Of a stretch of DNA of 64,000 nucleotides, positions 1-9,864 are shown piece by piece; position 1 is the stretch's first letter; each line of letters begins with the position of its first letter. The stretch is taken from assembly GCF_013112225.1 (NCBI RefSeq), contig NZ_JABFHI010000002.1:620001-684000 (forward strand), given 5' to 3'. The DNA is from Vreelandella azerica (lineage in GTDB: Bacteria > Pseudomonadota > Gammaproteobacteria > Pseudomonadales > Halomonadaceae). Below the pieces are notes generated by a model, which saw only the letters and a list, made by a program, of their open reading frames with translations, ran no database searches and was not told where the DNA came from. The position numbers and the translations under genes were made by a program.

Positions 1-1367
1 TTATCTTCAAGTTCAAGCGCCCGATACGGCATCTGATCTGCAATCGGCCCTATCATCTGCGCCGCGATGCCAGCACAGCAGTGGAAATCAGCCGTGCCCT
101 GGGCGGGCTCTGGCATATTCCGGCGCTGCTGCTGGTAGGCGGTTCACTGCTGGCCATCTTTATCTCGGTGGGTGATGTAGGTACGGCACTGGCCCGTTCG
201 ATTGTGTCCGCCAGCCTGCTGGTGTTGACCCTGGTGATCACCGGGTTGTTAAGGCGTCAGGCAGAACGAATAGGCAAACATCGTCACCGCCGGCGTACCA
301 GCCAGTATCGCAAGCGTCTTGAACGCTTCGGGTTTGTGCTGGGGCACATTGTTTCCTGGATGATTTTCGCTGAACTCTTTATGCAGGTTTGGAGCAGTTC
401 GCTGTTTGGCATTGGCCATCAGGGGCTGGCCGGGGCCGGCATTGGAGAAGCGCTATTGAGCCTGGGGGCTACGGTGTTACTTGCCTGGCTGGTGTGGATT
501 TTGGCCGATACGGCTATTCAGCGGGCGCTGATTACCTCGGCGGGTTCGCGCGGGAGGCGGGTGAATCAGGCCCGTGCCCAGACAATCACGCCGATGATTC
601 GCAACGTGCTACTGGTCACTATCCTGATCATCGCCAGTATTGCCGGGCTTGCCAACCTGGGGGTCAACGTGACGCCGCTGCTGGCCGGTGCCGGTGTGAT
701 TGGCCTGGCGATCGGGTTTGGCGCCCAGACGCTGGTACAGGATCTGATCACCGGTATTTTTATTGTGATTGAAGACTCGCTGGCAGTTGATGATTTTGTC
801 CAGATCAATGGCCATATGGGCACCGTCGAAGGGCTGACCCTGCGCACCGTGCGCCTGCGTGATCTGGACGGCATTGTGCATATCATTACCTTCAGCCGGA
901 TTGATTCCATCCACAATATGTCCCGCCAGTTCGGTATCGCCTTGATGAAAATCCGCATTCCTTTTGATATGAAAATAGACAGCGCCATCAACCTGATGCA
1001 GGAAACCGCGCTCGCCTTGCGGCAAGACCCGATGATGCGCCACTACATCTGGTCGCCGCTGGAAATGCAGGGGGTCAATGGCTTTGAAGAAGGCTGCCCG
1101 ATCCTGCGGATGCGCTTTAAAACCGCTCCGGAAATGCAGTGGGATGTGGCCCGCGCCTTTAACCTGCTGCTCAAACAGCGTATGGAAGCGCAGGAACTCA
1201 ACCTGGGAGCACCACGCCTGAGCGTCAGTATGGAGGGCCAGGCGGCGGCTGGTTGGCAAGCAGCGGATAGCCCGGCCAGAACCTCAGGCGCTCGCCAGCC
1301 GCATGGCCCAGGCGAGCCCAGCGGCGAGGCTCATGCCAGCGACGGTCAAGAGGGTGGCGACCAGTAA
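1..1367 (+). CDS. MscS-family mechanosensitive ion channel, 5' truncated by window edge
   Basis: Inner-membrane small-conductance mechanosensitive channel protein. The frame is open from base 3 to the window edge, so the true start is probably upstream; a GTG at 81 is only an internal possibility. Several hydrophobic helices are followed by the pore-lining helix and the MscS beta domain: the glycine/alanine-rich stretch around GVIGLAIGFGAQTLVQDLITG, then the VEDSLAVDDFVQI-type segment and the GTVEGLTLRTVRLRDLDG segment. After the family fold ends there is a low-complexity Gly/Ala/Ser tail of about 45 residues. That tail overlaps the convergent gene at 1284-1715 by 84 bp, so the real C-terminus could be shorter if a frameshift is present. 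Family assignment is firm; the physiological partner is unknown. Confidence 0.85.
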   Translation, partial: IFKFKRPIRHLICNRPYHLRRDASTAVEISRALGGLWHIPALLLVGGSLLAIFISVGDVGTALARSIVSASLLVLTLVITGLLRRQAERIGKHRHRRRTSQYRKRLERFGFVLGHIVSWMIFAELFMQVWSSSLFGIGHQGLAGAGIGEALLSLGATVLLAWLVWILADTAIQRALITSAGSRGRRVNQARAQTITPMIRNVLLVTILIIASIAGLANLGVNVTPLLAGAGVIGLAIGFGAQTLVQDLITGIFIVIEDSLAVDDFVQINGHMGTVEGLTLRTVRLRDLDGIVHIITFSRIDSIHNMSRQFGIALMKIRIPFDMKIDSAINLMQETALALRQDPMMRHYIWSPLEMQGVNGFEEGCPILRMRFKTAPEMQWDVARAFNLLLKQRMEAQELNLGAPRLSVSMEGQAAAGWQAADSPARTSGARQPHGPGEPSGEAHASDGQEGGDQ

Positions 1368-1715
1368 GCCGCTGACCCGAAAGCGCTGCCAGCGGTTATA
1401 AAGCATTGCCGCTCGGCTGATCCGCTCGGCCAGATCATCCTGGCAGGAGCGTGTCTGATCCGGAGGCAGCGAGAAATCATTGGCAACGCTGCCTTGCCAG
1501 TGGGCACCGTGGGTTAACCCCAGGCGCGAGCGCAGTTGGCCGATATCGCTGAGGGTGGCATGCAGCTGATCATAGGCGAGGCGGTGCTCGGGAATGCCAA
1601 GTACCGCCGCGGCATCCTGTTTCAAGGTATTGTGCTGGCAGTGCTCAATGGCCTTGGCAATGGCCTGTTGGTTGGCATCAGGCGGCAAATCAAGACGCTG
1701 ATAAAGGTCACGCAT
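1284..1715 (-). CDS. Small membrane-anchored degenerate J-domain-like protein
   Basis: The 143-residue protein opens with MRDLYQRLDLPPDA, which resembles helix I of a J domain, and continues with an AYDQLHATL stretch like the end of a J domain. The HPD tripeptide that activates DnaK is not present. One hydrophobic helix lies near the C-terminus (about residues 118-138). ATG at 1713-1715 is used. It lies 95 bp downstream of a full J-domain protein on the same strand, so the two are probably co-transcribed. It may act as a non-stimulating partner or decoy; that is inference. The gene overlaps the end of the convergent channel gene. Confidence 0.55.
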   Translation of the reverse strand: MRDLYQRLDLPPDANQQAIAKAIEHCQHNTLKQDAAAVLGIPEHRLAYDQLHATLSDIGQLRSRLGLTHGAHWQGSVANDFSLPPDQTRSCQDDLAERISRAAMLYNRWQRFRVSGLLVATLLTVAGMSLAAGLAWAMRLASA

Positions 1716-1810
1716 GACGGGCAGAATATCCGTTCAAAAAGGGCGTTAGCTCACGACTGTGAGCAGCGTCCATGTTGCTGTGCGCCTTTCGGGAAATCAA
1801 GGGTGATCGT

Positions 1811-2833
1811 TCAAGAACGCTCTCCGCGCTGACTCAGATAATCATAAGCATTTTTAATGCGTTGAAATCGCGCTGACGCCAGAGCAATCTGCTGATCGCT
1901 CTGTGAAAAGAAACGATCCGGATGATGTAGTTGGGCCATCTTGCGGTATGCGCGGCGAATTTCACTGTGGCTGGCCCCAGGTCTTAACCCGAGCACTGCG
2001 AGTGCTCGGGCTGTCCGGTCAGTGGGGGCCTGGCGAGCGCCTTCCTGCCGTGAGTGCTGGTGTTGGTCCTTCCTATACTGTTCCTGGCGCGCGTTTTCTT
2101 GGTGCGCTTTTTTACGCTGGGCATTTTCCTGGCGCTTTTGCTCACGCCGGGTCTGGGCTTGCCGTGCTTTTTCCTGCTTGGCCTTTTCTCGCTGCGCACG
2201 TACTTCTGCTTTACGATCAGCGCGCTCCTGACGTTTGCGCTGTTTTTCAGCGCGACGCTCTTGGCGTTCATGTTCGCGTTGCTGTGCAGTAGCGGCGGCA
2301 TCGGCACGGGCTTTCTCAGCAGCCGCTTGCTGCTGGGCCTGGCGTTCATCGTGGTGTGGGTCGTACTGGCGCCAATAGGCCTGGGTGCTCATATCACCCG
2401 GTGCTTCGAGGTGGGTGCCAGTGAGCTCCTTATAAAGCGTCGTCAGGGTATCTGGCGTAATATTCAGTAAATCGGCCAGAAAATGCAGAATGTAGTGGTT
2501 AGCATGACATAGGTTGCCATTGTCGCCAGCCACTACGATGGCTTGCTGGATGACCTTCATGCTCCGGGTCGGCGAGCATTCACGATGGACGATCTCAGCG
2601 GCAAGTTGAATGGCCTGCATATCTTGCTGGTGGGCAATCTGCATGACGGGCCCAAGTTCGTGACCATGGCGAAAGTGGGCGCTTACCTGGGCCAGGCGCC
2701 GGCGACGTTGCCCTTCGCTGATATGCTGGCGCTGAACCAGCACCCAGGCGAGCAGCAGCAGAATTGCCGTATCCACCTGGCTGCGGCTGTTGAGCAGCAA
2801 CAACTCAAAAGGGGAAAAACGGGCAGTCGACAT
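1811..2833 (-). CDS. DjlA-like membrane-anchored J-domain co-chaperone
   Basis: The likely start is the ATG at 2831-2833, preceded by GGAG with 7 nt spacing; an upstream in-frame TTG at 2935 lacks support. The order is a short hydrophobic N-terminal helix, a TerB/DjlA-like helical region (about residues 45-140), roughly 100 residues very rich in Lys/Arg/Glu/Gln that should form a charged coiled coil, and a C-terminal J domain of about 65 residues with an intact HPD (QLHHPDRFF). This order matches DjlA, a DnaK co-chaperone of the inner membrane, but the charged linker is unusually long. DnaK stimulation follows from the HPD motif; its client is unknown. Confidence 0.7.
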   Translation of the reverse strand: MSTARFSPFELLLLNSRSQVDTAILLLLAWVLVQRQHISEGQRRRRLAQVSAHFRHGHELGPVMQIAHQQDMQAIQLAAEIVHRECSPTRSMKVIQQAIVVAGDNGNLCHANHYILHFLADLLNITPDTLTTLYKELTGTHLEAPGDMSTQAYWRQYDPHHDERQAQQQAAAEKARADAAATAQQREHERQERRAEKQRKRQERADRKAEVRAQREKAKQEKARQAQTRREQKRQENAQRKKAHQENARQEQYRKDQHQHSRQEGARQAPTDRTARALAVLGLRPGASHSEIRRAYRKMAQLHHPDRFFSQSDQQIALASARFQRIKNAYDYLSQRGERS

Positions 2834-3053
2834 TCCCAGGCTCCAGGGCAGCGGGGTAAACAGCCCGCCATGGTCGCCTGATGGATGGCAGATGGCAAGC
2901 CGGATCTGTGCGAGGCAAAGACTGAGCCAGATCAATAACCAGGTCTATTTGCTGGATGAAGATGGCAGAGCCCTGTCAGGCGCGCTAACCTGAGACTATG
3001 ATTCACATTTTGAATCTGCGATTGATTCATACTGCACAAACTGAGGAGTGTCT

Positions 3054-3743
3054 ATGCAAGCTGTCGATATTATGACCAAAGATGTCATCAGCGTGGGGCC
3101 ACAGGAAGAGGTCAGTGCTATTGCCAAACTGCTGCTGGAACACCATATCAGTGCTGTGCCGGTGGTCGATGAAAGCCATCAGGTCGTGGGCATTGTCTCT
3201 GAAGGTGACCTGATGAGGCGCATTCAAAAGGAAGACGGTAAAGAAGCCTCTTGGTGGCTGTCTCTTTTCGCGGGCCATAAAGACCCTGCCGATTACGTCA
3301 AGACCCATGGCCGCAAGGCGGAAGAGGTGATGACCGTCAACCCCATGACCATCGAGGAAGATACGCCATTACACAAGATTGCCCGGCTGCTGGAAAAACA
3401 CCGCATCAAGCGGGTTCCTGTGGTCAAAGAAGGCAAGCTGGTGGGGATTGTCAGCCGCGCCAACCTGCTTCAGGGCCTGGCCACTGAGGATGCCGTATCT
3501 GATAGCGCCCTCAAGGATGACCGTGTCATACGCGAGGCCATTCTCGATGAGATCGAGAAAAACACTGGCGTCAGGTCTGCTGCTATCAGCGTGACGGTAA
3601 GTAATGGGGTGGCCGAGCTATGGGGGCTGATTGATTCCAGCGACCAGCGCAAAGCCCTCGAAGTTGCTGCTGAAAACACCCCTGGCGTCACCCAGGTGAA
3701 AAATAATCTGGGCTATGCACCACGCGGTGTAGGCGGTTACTGA
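3054..3743 (+). CDS. CBS-CBS-BON domain protein
   Basis: Predicted regulatory or sensory protein of 229 residues. Two CBS domains (MTKDVISVGPQEEVSAIAKL near residue 6 and MTVNPMTIEEDTPLHKIARL near residue 90) form a Bateman module that usually binds adenosyl nucleotides. They are followed by a C-terminal BON domain (about residues 150-220) with the VSNGVAELWGLI signature, a domain linked to membrane or periplasmic association. I chose ATG 3054 because GAGGAG at 3043-3048 has proper spacing to it; an in-frame GTG at 3048 would overlap that site. It is a single gene, with a strong hairpin downstream. Its ligand cannot be told from sequence. Confidence 0.85.
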   Translation: MQAVDIMTKDVISVGPQEEVSAIAKLLLEHHISAVPVVDESHQVVGIVSEGDLMRRIQKEDGKEASWWLSLFAGHKDPADYVKTHGRKAEEVMTVNPMTIEEDTPLHKIARLLEKHRIKRVPVVKEGKLVGIVSRANLLQGLATEDAVSDSALKDDRVIREAILDEIEKNTGVRSAAISVTVSNGVAELWGLIDSSDQRKALEVAAENTPGVTQVKNNLGYAPRGVGGY

Positions 3744-3780
3744 ACGCGGCCGGCATCATCCGGTGTAAGCAGATGCTCGC

Positions 3781-3813
3781 CAGCGCCCACTTCTTAGAGA
3801 GAGGTGGGCGCTG
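3781..3813. terminator. Hairpin between convergent CBS-BON gene and cdd
   Basis: A perfect 10-bp stem (CAGCGCCCAC with GTGGGCGCTG) closes a 13-nt loop. It lies immediately downstream of cdd on the minus strand and 38 bp after the CBS-BON gene on the plus strand. There is no strong T-run, so intrinsic termination is plausible but unproven. Confidence 0.5.
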
Positions 3814-3817
3814 TGCG

Positions 3818-4225
3818 TTAGCGCGATGGCAGGTTTTCCGGCCCGAAGGCGTCGGGCAGCAGCGTTTCCATGCTGTAGGTTTTCAGCACCTCGCCCTGGT
3901 GGGAAAGCACCATGATCTGTGTGTCTGGGGTGGCGAACTCACGGATGCGTTGGCGGCAGTCGCCGCAGGGCGTACACAGGTGCTCACCGGGCCCCATGAC
4001 GTATACCTTGGCAAGCTCGCGCTGGCCAGCGGTAATCATTGCCGCAATGGCTGAGCCTTCCGCGCACAGTCCCTTGTAGTGGGCGACTTCCACATTAGTG
4101 CCTGCAAACTGCTGGCCATCCGAGCATTCCATGACCGCCGCGACCGGATGATGAGAGTAGGGTGCGTAGGCGTTGTTCAGGGCGTTTAGCAGGGTGTCCA
4201 CCAATGCCTGATTTACTTGCGTCAT
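3818..4225 (-). CDS. cdd: Cytidine deaminase
   Basis: Deaminates cytidine and deoxycytidine to uridine and deoxyuridine in nucleoside salvage. At 135 residues this is the short homotetrameric type. The zinc site is visible as CAEGSAIAAM, giving the Cys ligand and the catalytic Glu, and as PCGDCRQ, giving two further Cys ligands. It is the last gene of the minus-strand deo block, 36 bp after deoD. It supplies uridine-type substrates to downstream phosphorolysis. Identification is secure. Confidence 0.95.
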   Translation of the reverse strand: MTQVNQALVDTLLNALNNAYAPYSHHPVAAVMECSDGQQFAGTNVEVAHYKGLCAEGSAIAAMITAGQRELAKVYVMGPGEHLCTPCGDCRQRIREFATPDTQIMVLSHQGEVLKTYSMETLLPDAFGPENLPSR

Positions 4226-4261
4226 GGGATTATCCTCTTCTTGGCTCGGAGTTGCTGGCGG

Positions 4262-4987
4262 TCAGGCCTTGTCAGCGTCGTCGCGCAGCACGGTATCGAG
4301 CGCAATGGTCATCATGTCGTTGAAAGTGGTCTGGCGGTCGGCGCTGGAGAGGGAATCGCCTTTCAGAATATGGTCAGACACCGTGCAGATGGTCAACGCG
4401 CGGGCGCCAAATTCGGCGGCCACGCCGTAAAGGCCCGCCGCTTCCATTTCCACGCCGACGATGCCGTAACGCTTGAGCAGCTCAGCCATCTCGGTCTGCG
4501 GGTTATAAAACAGATCCGCGGAAAAGATATTGCCGACTTTAACCGGGACGTTCTGGGCATTGGCTGCCGCGACGGCATGACGAGTCAGATCGAAGTCTGC
4601 GATGGCCGAGAAGTCGTGGTCGTTAAAGCGCATGCGGTTGACCTTGGAATCGGTGCAGGCGCCCATGCCAATCACCACATCACGCACGTTGACATCATCA
4701 CGCACCGCGCCGCAGGAACCAACGCGGATAATCGATTTCACGCCAAAATCGGTAATCAGTTCCTTGGCGTAGATGGACACCGACGGAATCCCCATGCCGT
4801 GGCCCATGACTGAAATGTCGCGGCCCTTATAGGTACCGGTATAGCCGAACATGCTGCGCACGTCGTTGACCTGGCGCACATTTTCCAGGTAGGTGTCAGC
4901 GATGTATTTGGCGCGTAGCGGGTCGCCGGGCATCAGTACGGTATCGGCGAAATCGCCCATTTCTGCGTTGATATGCGGTGTCGCCAT
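4262..4987 (-). CDS. deoD: Purine nucleoside phosphorylase DeoD
   Basis: Phosphorolyses purine (deoxy)nucleosides to a free base and (deoxy)ribose 1-phosphate. The 241-residue length matches the hexameric bacterial PNP family. Visible family blocks are [12 protein letters not shown] near the N-terminus, the phosphate-site region [19 protein letters not shown] for the ribose site, and TVSDHI carrying the catalytic Asp. It lies between deoB (35 bp upstream) and cdd. It feeds pentose 1-phosphates to DeoB. Confidence 0.97.
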   Translation of the reverse strand: MATPHINAEMGDFADTVLMPGDPLRAKYIADTYLENVRQVNDVRSMFGYTGTYKGRDISVMGHGMGIPSVSIYAKELITDFGVKSIIRVGSCGAVRDDVNVRDVVIGMGACTDSKVNRMRFNDHDFSAIADFDLTRHAVAAANAQNVPVKVGNIFSADLFYNPQTEMAELLKRYGIVGVEMEAAGLYGVAAEFGARALTICTVSDHILKGDSLSSADRQTTFNDMMTIALDTVLRDDADKA

Positions 4988-5022
4988 GGGTGGCTCCTTA
5001 ATGTATTAGGTAGTTCTTGTGC

Positions 5023-6267
5023 TTACGCTGCCTGGGGTAAAAAGCTGTTGCCGTCCTGCATAGCATCAACGCCAAAGAAGTCCGCCAGCGTCTGACCAAT
5101 ATCGGCAAAGGTGCCACGTTCACCCAGCGGGCCGGGGTTGAAACCGCCACCACGTACCATAACTGGCACGTATTCCCGAGTATGTTCGGTGCCTTCCCAG
5201 CTGGGGTCGCAGCCGTGGTCGGCGGTGAGCAGCAGCAGGTCATCGTCATTCAGGGCCGCCATAAGTTCCGGCAGACGGGCATCGAAATGCTCAAGGGCGG
5301 CGGCGTAGCCCGGTACGTCACGGCGGTGGCCGTAAACCGAATCAAAATCGACAAAGTTGGTCATGATCATGGTCGGGCGATCTGCGCTCTCATTGGCGGT
5401 GCGCGCCACTTCTGCCAGTGTGGCATCCATCAGCGCATCATGGCCGCTGGCCTTGACCTTGTGGGTAATGCCGCAGTGAGCGTAAATATCGGCAATCTTG
5501 CCGATCGAGACCACTTCGCCACCGGCATCGGCGAGTTTCTGCAGCACCGTCGGGCTAGGCGGCTCGACGCTATAATCCCGACGGTTGCCGGTACGTGCGA
5601 AGCTTGCGCTGTCGTCACCGTTGAACGGGCGGGCAATCACCCGGCCGATGTTGTAAGGGGCAAGCAGCTCGCGCACGGTTTCACACAGCGCGTATAGGCG
5701 CTCCAGGCCAAAATGCTCTTCGTGAGCGGCGATCTGGAACACCGAATCGGCCGAGGTGTAGACAATCGGCTTGCCACTCTGGAGGTGTTCTTCCCCCAGG
5801 CGGGCAATGATCTCGGTGCCAGAGGCGTGGCAGTTACCGATCACGCCGGGTAACTCGGCCTCGCGGACAATGTTTTCCAGCAGATCGGCCGGGAAGCTGT
5901 CGGTTTTATCCAAAAAATAGCCCCAGTCAAAGCGTACCGGCACACCGGCGATTTCCCAGTGGCCGGACGGGGTGTCCTTGCCGCTGGAGATTTCCCTGGC
6001 GTGAGCATAGGCGCCTTCCAGCGGCGCCGGTAGATTAACGCCTTCAGCCACGCTGCCGGTGGCATCGCGGTGGGCGTGAAACAGGCCAAGGGCGGCCATG
6101 TTGGGCAGTTTCAAGGGGCCTGAACGCTCGGCGGTGTTGGCCTCGCCGCGGGCGCAGGCGGCGGCGATATGGCCCAGGGTGTCAGCCCCCTGGTCGCCGA
6201 ATTTTTCCGCATCGGGGGCGCTGCCAATCCCGAAAGAATCAAGCACGACTACAATGGCGCGGCGCAT
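5023..6267 (-). CDS. deoB: Phosphopentomutase DeoB
   Basis: Interconverts (deoxy)ribose 1-phosphate and 5-phosphate. The 414-residue protein has the alkaline-phosphatase-superfamily metal sites: [15 protein letters not shown] at the N-terminus and [19 protein letters not shown] toward the C-terminus. The latter supplies the Asp/His Mn ligands and sits just before YVPVMV. Its ATG shares one base with the deoA stop (TGATG), so the two are translationally coupled. The product, deoxyribose 5-phosphate, is the substrate of DeoC in the same block. Confidence 0.97.
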   Translation of the reverse strand: MRRAIVVVLDSFGIGSAPDAEKFGDQGADTLGHIAAACARGEANTAERSGPLKLPNMAALGLFHAHRDATGSVAEGVNLPAPLEGAYAHAREISSGKDTPSGHWEIAGVPVRFDWGYFLDKTDSFPADLLENIVREAELPGVIGNCHASGTEIIARLGEEHLQSGKPIVYTSADSVFQIAAHEEHFGLERLYALCETVRELLAPYNIGRVIARPFNGDDSASFARTGNRRDYSVEPPSPTVLQKLADAGGEVVSIGKIADIYAHCGITHKVKASGHDALMDATLAEVARTANESADRPTMIMTNFVDFDSVYGHRRDVPGYAAALEHFDARLPELMAALNDDDLLLLTADHGCDPSWEGTEHTREYVPVMVRGGGFNPGPLGERGTFADIGQTLADFFGVDAMQDGNSFLPQAA

Positions 6268-7610
6268 CAGGCGTCTCCTCGGAAGGTATCTTGCAATAAG
6301 GTGTCGGCTTCAGCGGCGGTTTCACCCAGGGTAACCGCCGCGCGCAGCTGGTCGGCAGCACGCTTGGCGGCGTCTTCACTGCGGGCGTGAACCATGGCCA
6401 GTGGGCGCTGGTTATCCACGTGCTCGCCAATCCCGGCAATATCGCTGAAACCAACGCTGTGATCGACGCTGGCGTCGTTGCGCAGGCGGCCACCGCCCAG
6501 CTCGACCACGCTCATACCCACGGCGCGGGTATCAAAACGCTGAACAATGCCGCTGTGCTCGGGGTAGACCGCTTGAACGACCGGTGCGCTGGCCAGGTAG
6601 TGGTCTGAACGCTCCATAAAGTCGGCGGGGCCACCGAGTTCACTGACCATGCGGGCGAAGACTTCGGCGGCGGCGCCGGAGGTAAGCGCCTTTTCCAGCT
6701 TGGCAAGCGCCTCTTCACGGCTGGCGGCAAGCTTGCCCGCCATCAGCATTTCGACCGCCAGCTCACGAGTCACCTGCATCACCCTGCTGTCGGAACGTTC
6801 GCCGCGCAGCAGCGCCAGGGTCTCGACAATTTCCACCGCGTTACCGGCGCACGGGGCCAGCGGCTGGCTCATATCGGTGAGCAGGGCCGTGGTCGGCGTT
6901 CCCGCCTGGGTCGCTACGTTGGCAATACTTTTGGCCAGTTCGCGGGATTTTTCCGGGGTGGGCATGAAGGCGCCGCTGCCGACCTTGACGTCCATGACCA
7001 GAGCATCCAGGCCGGAGGCAAGCTTCTTACCCAGAATGGAGGCGGTAATCAGCGGAATGGATTCCACCGTGGCGGTGACGTCACGCACGCCGTAAATGCG
7101 TTTATCCGCGGGGGCCAGGTTGCCGGTTTGGCCGATAATCGCCACACCAGTGGATTTCACCACGCTGCCAAACTGCTCCGGTGCCGGGTAGGGGTCGTAA
7201 CCGGGGATGGATTCCAGCTTGTCCAGGGTGCCGCCGGTATGGCCCAGACCTCGACCTGAAATCATCGGCACGAAGGCGCCGCAGGCGGCGACCCAGGGGC
7301 CGAGTACCAGAGAGACCAGATCCCCCACGCCGCCGGTGGAGTGTTTATCGACAATCGGGCCGGGCAGGTTGAGCGAATCCCACTGCATGACGTGGCCGGA
7401 ATCACGGGTGGCCGTGGTCAGGGCGACAACTTCCTCACGGCTCATGCCGTTAAGGAAAACAGCCATGGTGAAGGCGCCAATCTGGGCATCGCTGATACGC
7501 TCATCGGCAATGCCCTGAATGAAGGCCTGGATTTCTTCCCCGGGCAGCGCCTGACCGTCGCGTTTAAGCCGGATCAGTTCCTGGGGTAGCAGTGGCGTGG
7601 TGGCCATCAA
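6267..7610 (-). CDS. deoA: Thymidine phosphorylase DeoA
   Basis: Converts thymidine and deoxyuridine plus phosphate into base and deoxyribose 1-phosphate. At 447 residues it matches E. coli-type DeoA. The phosphate/thymidine signature ([10 protein letters not shown], then [16 protein letters not shown]) is seen around residues 83-130. The gene overlaps deoC upstream by 4 bp (ATGA type) and deoB downstream by 1 bp, showing a tight operon. The frame is intact, unlike its neighbours deoC and nupC. Confidence 0.97.
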   Translation of the reverse strand: MMATTPLLPQELIRLKRDGQALPGEEIQAFIQGIADERISDAQIGAFTMAVFLNGMSREEVVALTTATRDSGHVMQWDSLNLPGPIVDKHSTGGVGDLVSLVLGPWVAACGAFVPMISGRGLGHTGGTLDKLESIPGYDPYPAPEQFGSVVKSTGVAIIGQTGNLAPADKRIYGVRDVTATVESIPLITASILGKKLASGLDALVMDVKVGSGAFMPTPEKSRELAKSIANVATQAGTPTTALLTDMSQPLAPCAGNAVEIVETLALLRGERSDSRVMQVTRELAVEMLMAGKLAASREEALAKLEKALTSGAAAEVFARMVSELGGPADFMERSDHYLASAPVVQAVYPEHSGIVQRFDTRAVGMSVVELGGGRLRNDASVDHSVGFSDIAGIGEHVDNQRPLAMVHARSEDAAKRAADQLRAAVTLGETAAEADTLLQDTFRGDA

Positions 7611-8393
7611 TAACCCTCCTCGTTATCCATCAGTGCATCGCCGCGCAGGGTCGCAATCAGGTTGTCGAGCAGGCTGGAGGCACCAAAGCGGAAGTGTTCT
7701 GGCGTGACCCAGTGGGGGCCCATGATGTCAGCGGCTAGCGCCATATAGGCCGCCGCGTCTTCAGCAGTGCGCACGCCGCCTGCGGCCTTGAAACCCACCG
7801 GTTTGCCGCTGGCCTTGATTGCATTGAGCATGATCTCGGCGGCTTCCAGGGTGGCATTGGTGTCCACCTTGCCGGTTGAGGTCTTGATGAAATCAGCGCC
7901 GCCTTCGATAGCAAGTTCGCTGGCCCGTTTAATCAGCGCCGGGTCTTTCAGTTCACCGGATTCAATGATCACCTTGAGCAGCGCCTGGCCGCCGCAGGCC
8001 GCGTGGCACATTTCAACCAGCTCAAAGGCCAGTCTCTTCATCACCGGCCATCAGGGCGCGATAGGGAAAGACCACATCGACTTCATCGGCGCCGGAGGCC
8101 ACGGCCTCGCGGGTGGCGCGGGCAGCGGCCATGATGTCATCGCCGCCGTCCGGGAAGTTGGTGACCGTTGCCACCTTGACCTTGTCGCTCAGCTGGTGAG
8201 CATGTAGGGCGCGCTTGGCAGTGACGATAAAGGAAGGGTAGACGCACAGCGCCGCAGGGTGGCCGTAAGGTGTTTTTGCCTGCTGACACAGCGCTTCGGT
8301 GCTGGCATCGGTGTCGCTGTCATTCAGGCTGGTCAGGTCCATCAGGGCAATGGCCTGGCGGGCAGCCTGGGTGAGATTGATCGAAGCGGTCAT
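7607..8393 (-). CDS. deoC: Deoxyribose-phosphate aldolase DeoC, broken by one-base insertion
   Basis: Cleaves 2-deoxyribose 5-phosphate into glyceraldehyde 3-phosphate and acetaldehyde. Two frames together give a normal protein of about 260 residues. The first half ends with [22 protein letters not shown]; the second resumes with FELVEM and carries the Schiff-base region [11 protein letters not shown]. One extra C in the GGCC at 8027-8030 accounts for the shift; removing it gives ETG-FELVE, which aligns with the E. coli protein. Either a sequencing error or a real mutation is possible, and the surrounding error pattern favours error. ATG at 8391-8393 is used; the stop overlaps the deoA start. 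Confidence 0.9.
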
Positions 8394-8406
8394 AGGCGGT
8401 TACTCA

Positions 8407-8436
8407 GTTAGGTAAATAAACGTTAGGTAAATAAAC
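8407..8436. repeat. Perfect tandem 15-bp repeat upstream of deoC
   Basis: GTTAGGTAAATAAAC occurs twice with no gap, 13 bp upstream of the deoC start, in the nupC-deoC spacer (8394-8526). It is AT-rich compared with its surroundings. It may be replication slippage or a pair of regulator half-sites; nothing else was recognised in this spacer. Confidence 0.8.
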
Positions 8437-8526
8437 AGGTTCAAAACGCAAGGCAGTGATGGCTCACAGCCTGGAAGTTCGGCGCCAGCTTGCCATATGT
8501 GGCAGACTAGCGCCGCTTGATAATGG

Positions 8527-9802
8527 CTAGGTGCCCATGGCGCTCAAGGCAATAAAGAAACCAGCAATCGAGGCCGACATCAGGTTGGAAAGCGTACCAG
8601 CCAGTACGGCTTTGACCCCGAAGCGGGCAATCTCGGCGCGCCGTGAAGGTGCAATGCTGCCTAGCCCGCCAAGCAGGATAGCAATCGAGGAGAGGTTGGC
8701 GAAACCGCACAGCGCAAATGACAGAATGGCCATGGTGTGGGCGCTCATGATCTGCCCGGTGGCTTCAACCAGTTGCTCGCCCTCCAGATAGGGCGCCAGG
8801 TTGATATAGGCCACGAATTCGTTGACCACCAGCTTCTGGCCGATAAAAGAACCCGCCAGAGTGGCTTCCTGCCAGGGCACGCCGAGCAGGAAAGCCAGTG
8901 GCGCAAACAGCCAGCCAAGAATCCATTCAAGGCTGAGCGTCTCAAAACCAAACCAGCCGCCAATGCCGCCCAGCATACCGTTGATCAGGGCAATCAGTGC
9001 GATGAATGCCAGCAGCATGGCACCACGTTGGCCGCCAGCTTCATGCCGGAGGTTGCCCCCGCAGCGGCTGCATCCAGCACGTTGGCAGGCTTGTTGTCCT
9101 GCTCCTGCTGCTCTTCCTCGACCTTGGAAATACTGTCCTCAGGCTCACGGGTTTCCGGCATGATCAGCTTGGCAAACAGCAAACCACCAGGGGCGGCCAT
9201 AAAGGAGGCAGCGACCAGATACTCCATGGGAATGCCCAGGGCAGCGTAGCCCGCCAGCACCGAACCTGCCACCGAGGCGAGGCCGCCACACATCACTGCA
9301 AACAGTTGGGACGGCGTCATGCGGGCAATAAAGGGGCGGACCACCAGGGGGCTTCGGTCTGGCCGACAAAGATATTAGCCGTTGCTGAGAGGGACTCGGT
9401 TCGCGAGGTGCCGAGGGCTTTCTGCAGAGCACCGCCTAGAATGCGAATCACCCACTGCATGATGCCGAGGTAATACAGAACGGCAATCAGCGATGAGAAG
9501 AAGATAATCACCGGCAGAACCTTAATGGCGAACACAAAGCCGACGTTATCCACATCAGCCAGGCCGCCAAACAGAAATCCAATGCCATCGTTGGCGTATT
9601 CAACCACCTGGCCGACGCCGCTTGAAATGGTCTGCAATACGGCCTGCCCAAAGGGCACGTAAAGTACGAAAGCGCCGATACCGGCCTGAATAGCAAAGGC
9701 GCCCAGCACGGTACGCAAGCGGATCGACTTGCGGTCATAGGAAAATATCAAGGCAATGGTCACCAGGGTGATCATCCCTATCAGGCTCATTATCAGTGTC
9801 AT
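8527..9802 (-). CDS. nupC: Concentrative nucleoside transporter NupC, two frameshifts
   Basis: Inner-membrane cation-coupled nucleoside importer of the CNT family. Three frame segments join into one protein of about 425 residues with many membrane helices. The family blocks [25 protein letters not shown] and [19 protein letters not shown] are all visible. The shifts are single-base losses: C6 read as C5 at 9347-9351 (expected EAPLVVRPF) and GGG read as GG near 9023 (expected ANVGAMLL). A charged insertion rich in Glu/Gln ([10 protein letters not shown]) lies in a central loop. The gene sits between tsx and deoC, fitting coupled uptake and catabolism. Confidence 0.92.
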
Positions 9803-9864
9803 CTTGTGCCCCTTGGCGTCGCGTCGTCACTGGGTTGTAGTGGCTGTTCTACATCGGGTGATGG

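Noticed and set aside
609..1259. Minus-strand frame of 216 residues
   Set aside because: Antisense of the mechanosensitive channel with His/Gln/Asp-rich composition and no domain.
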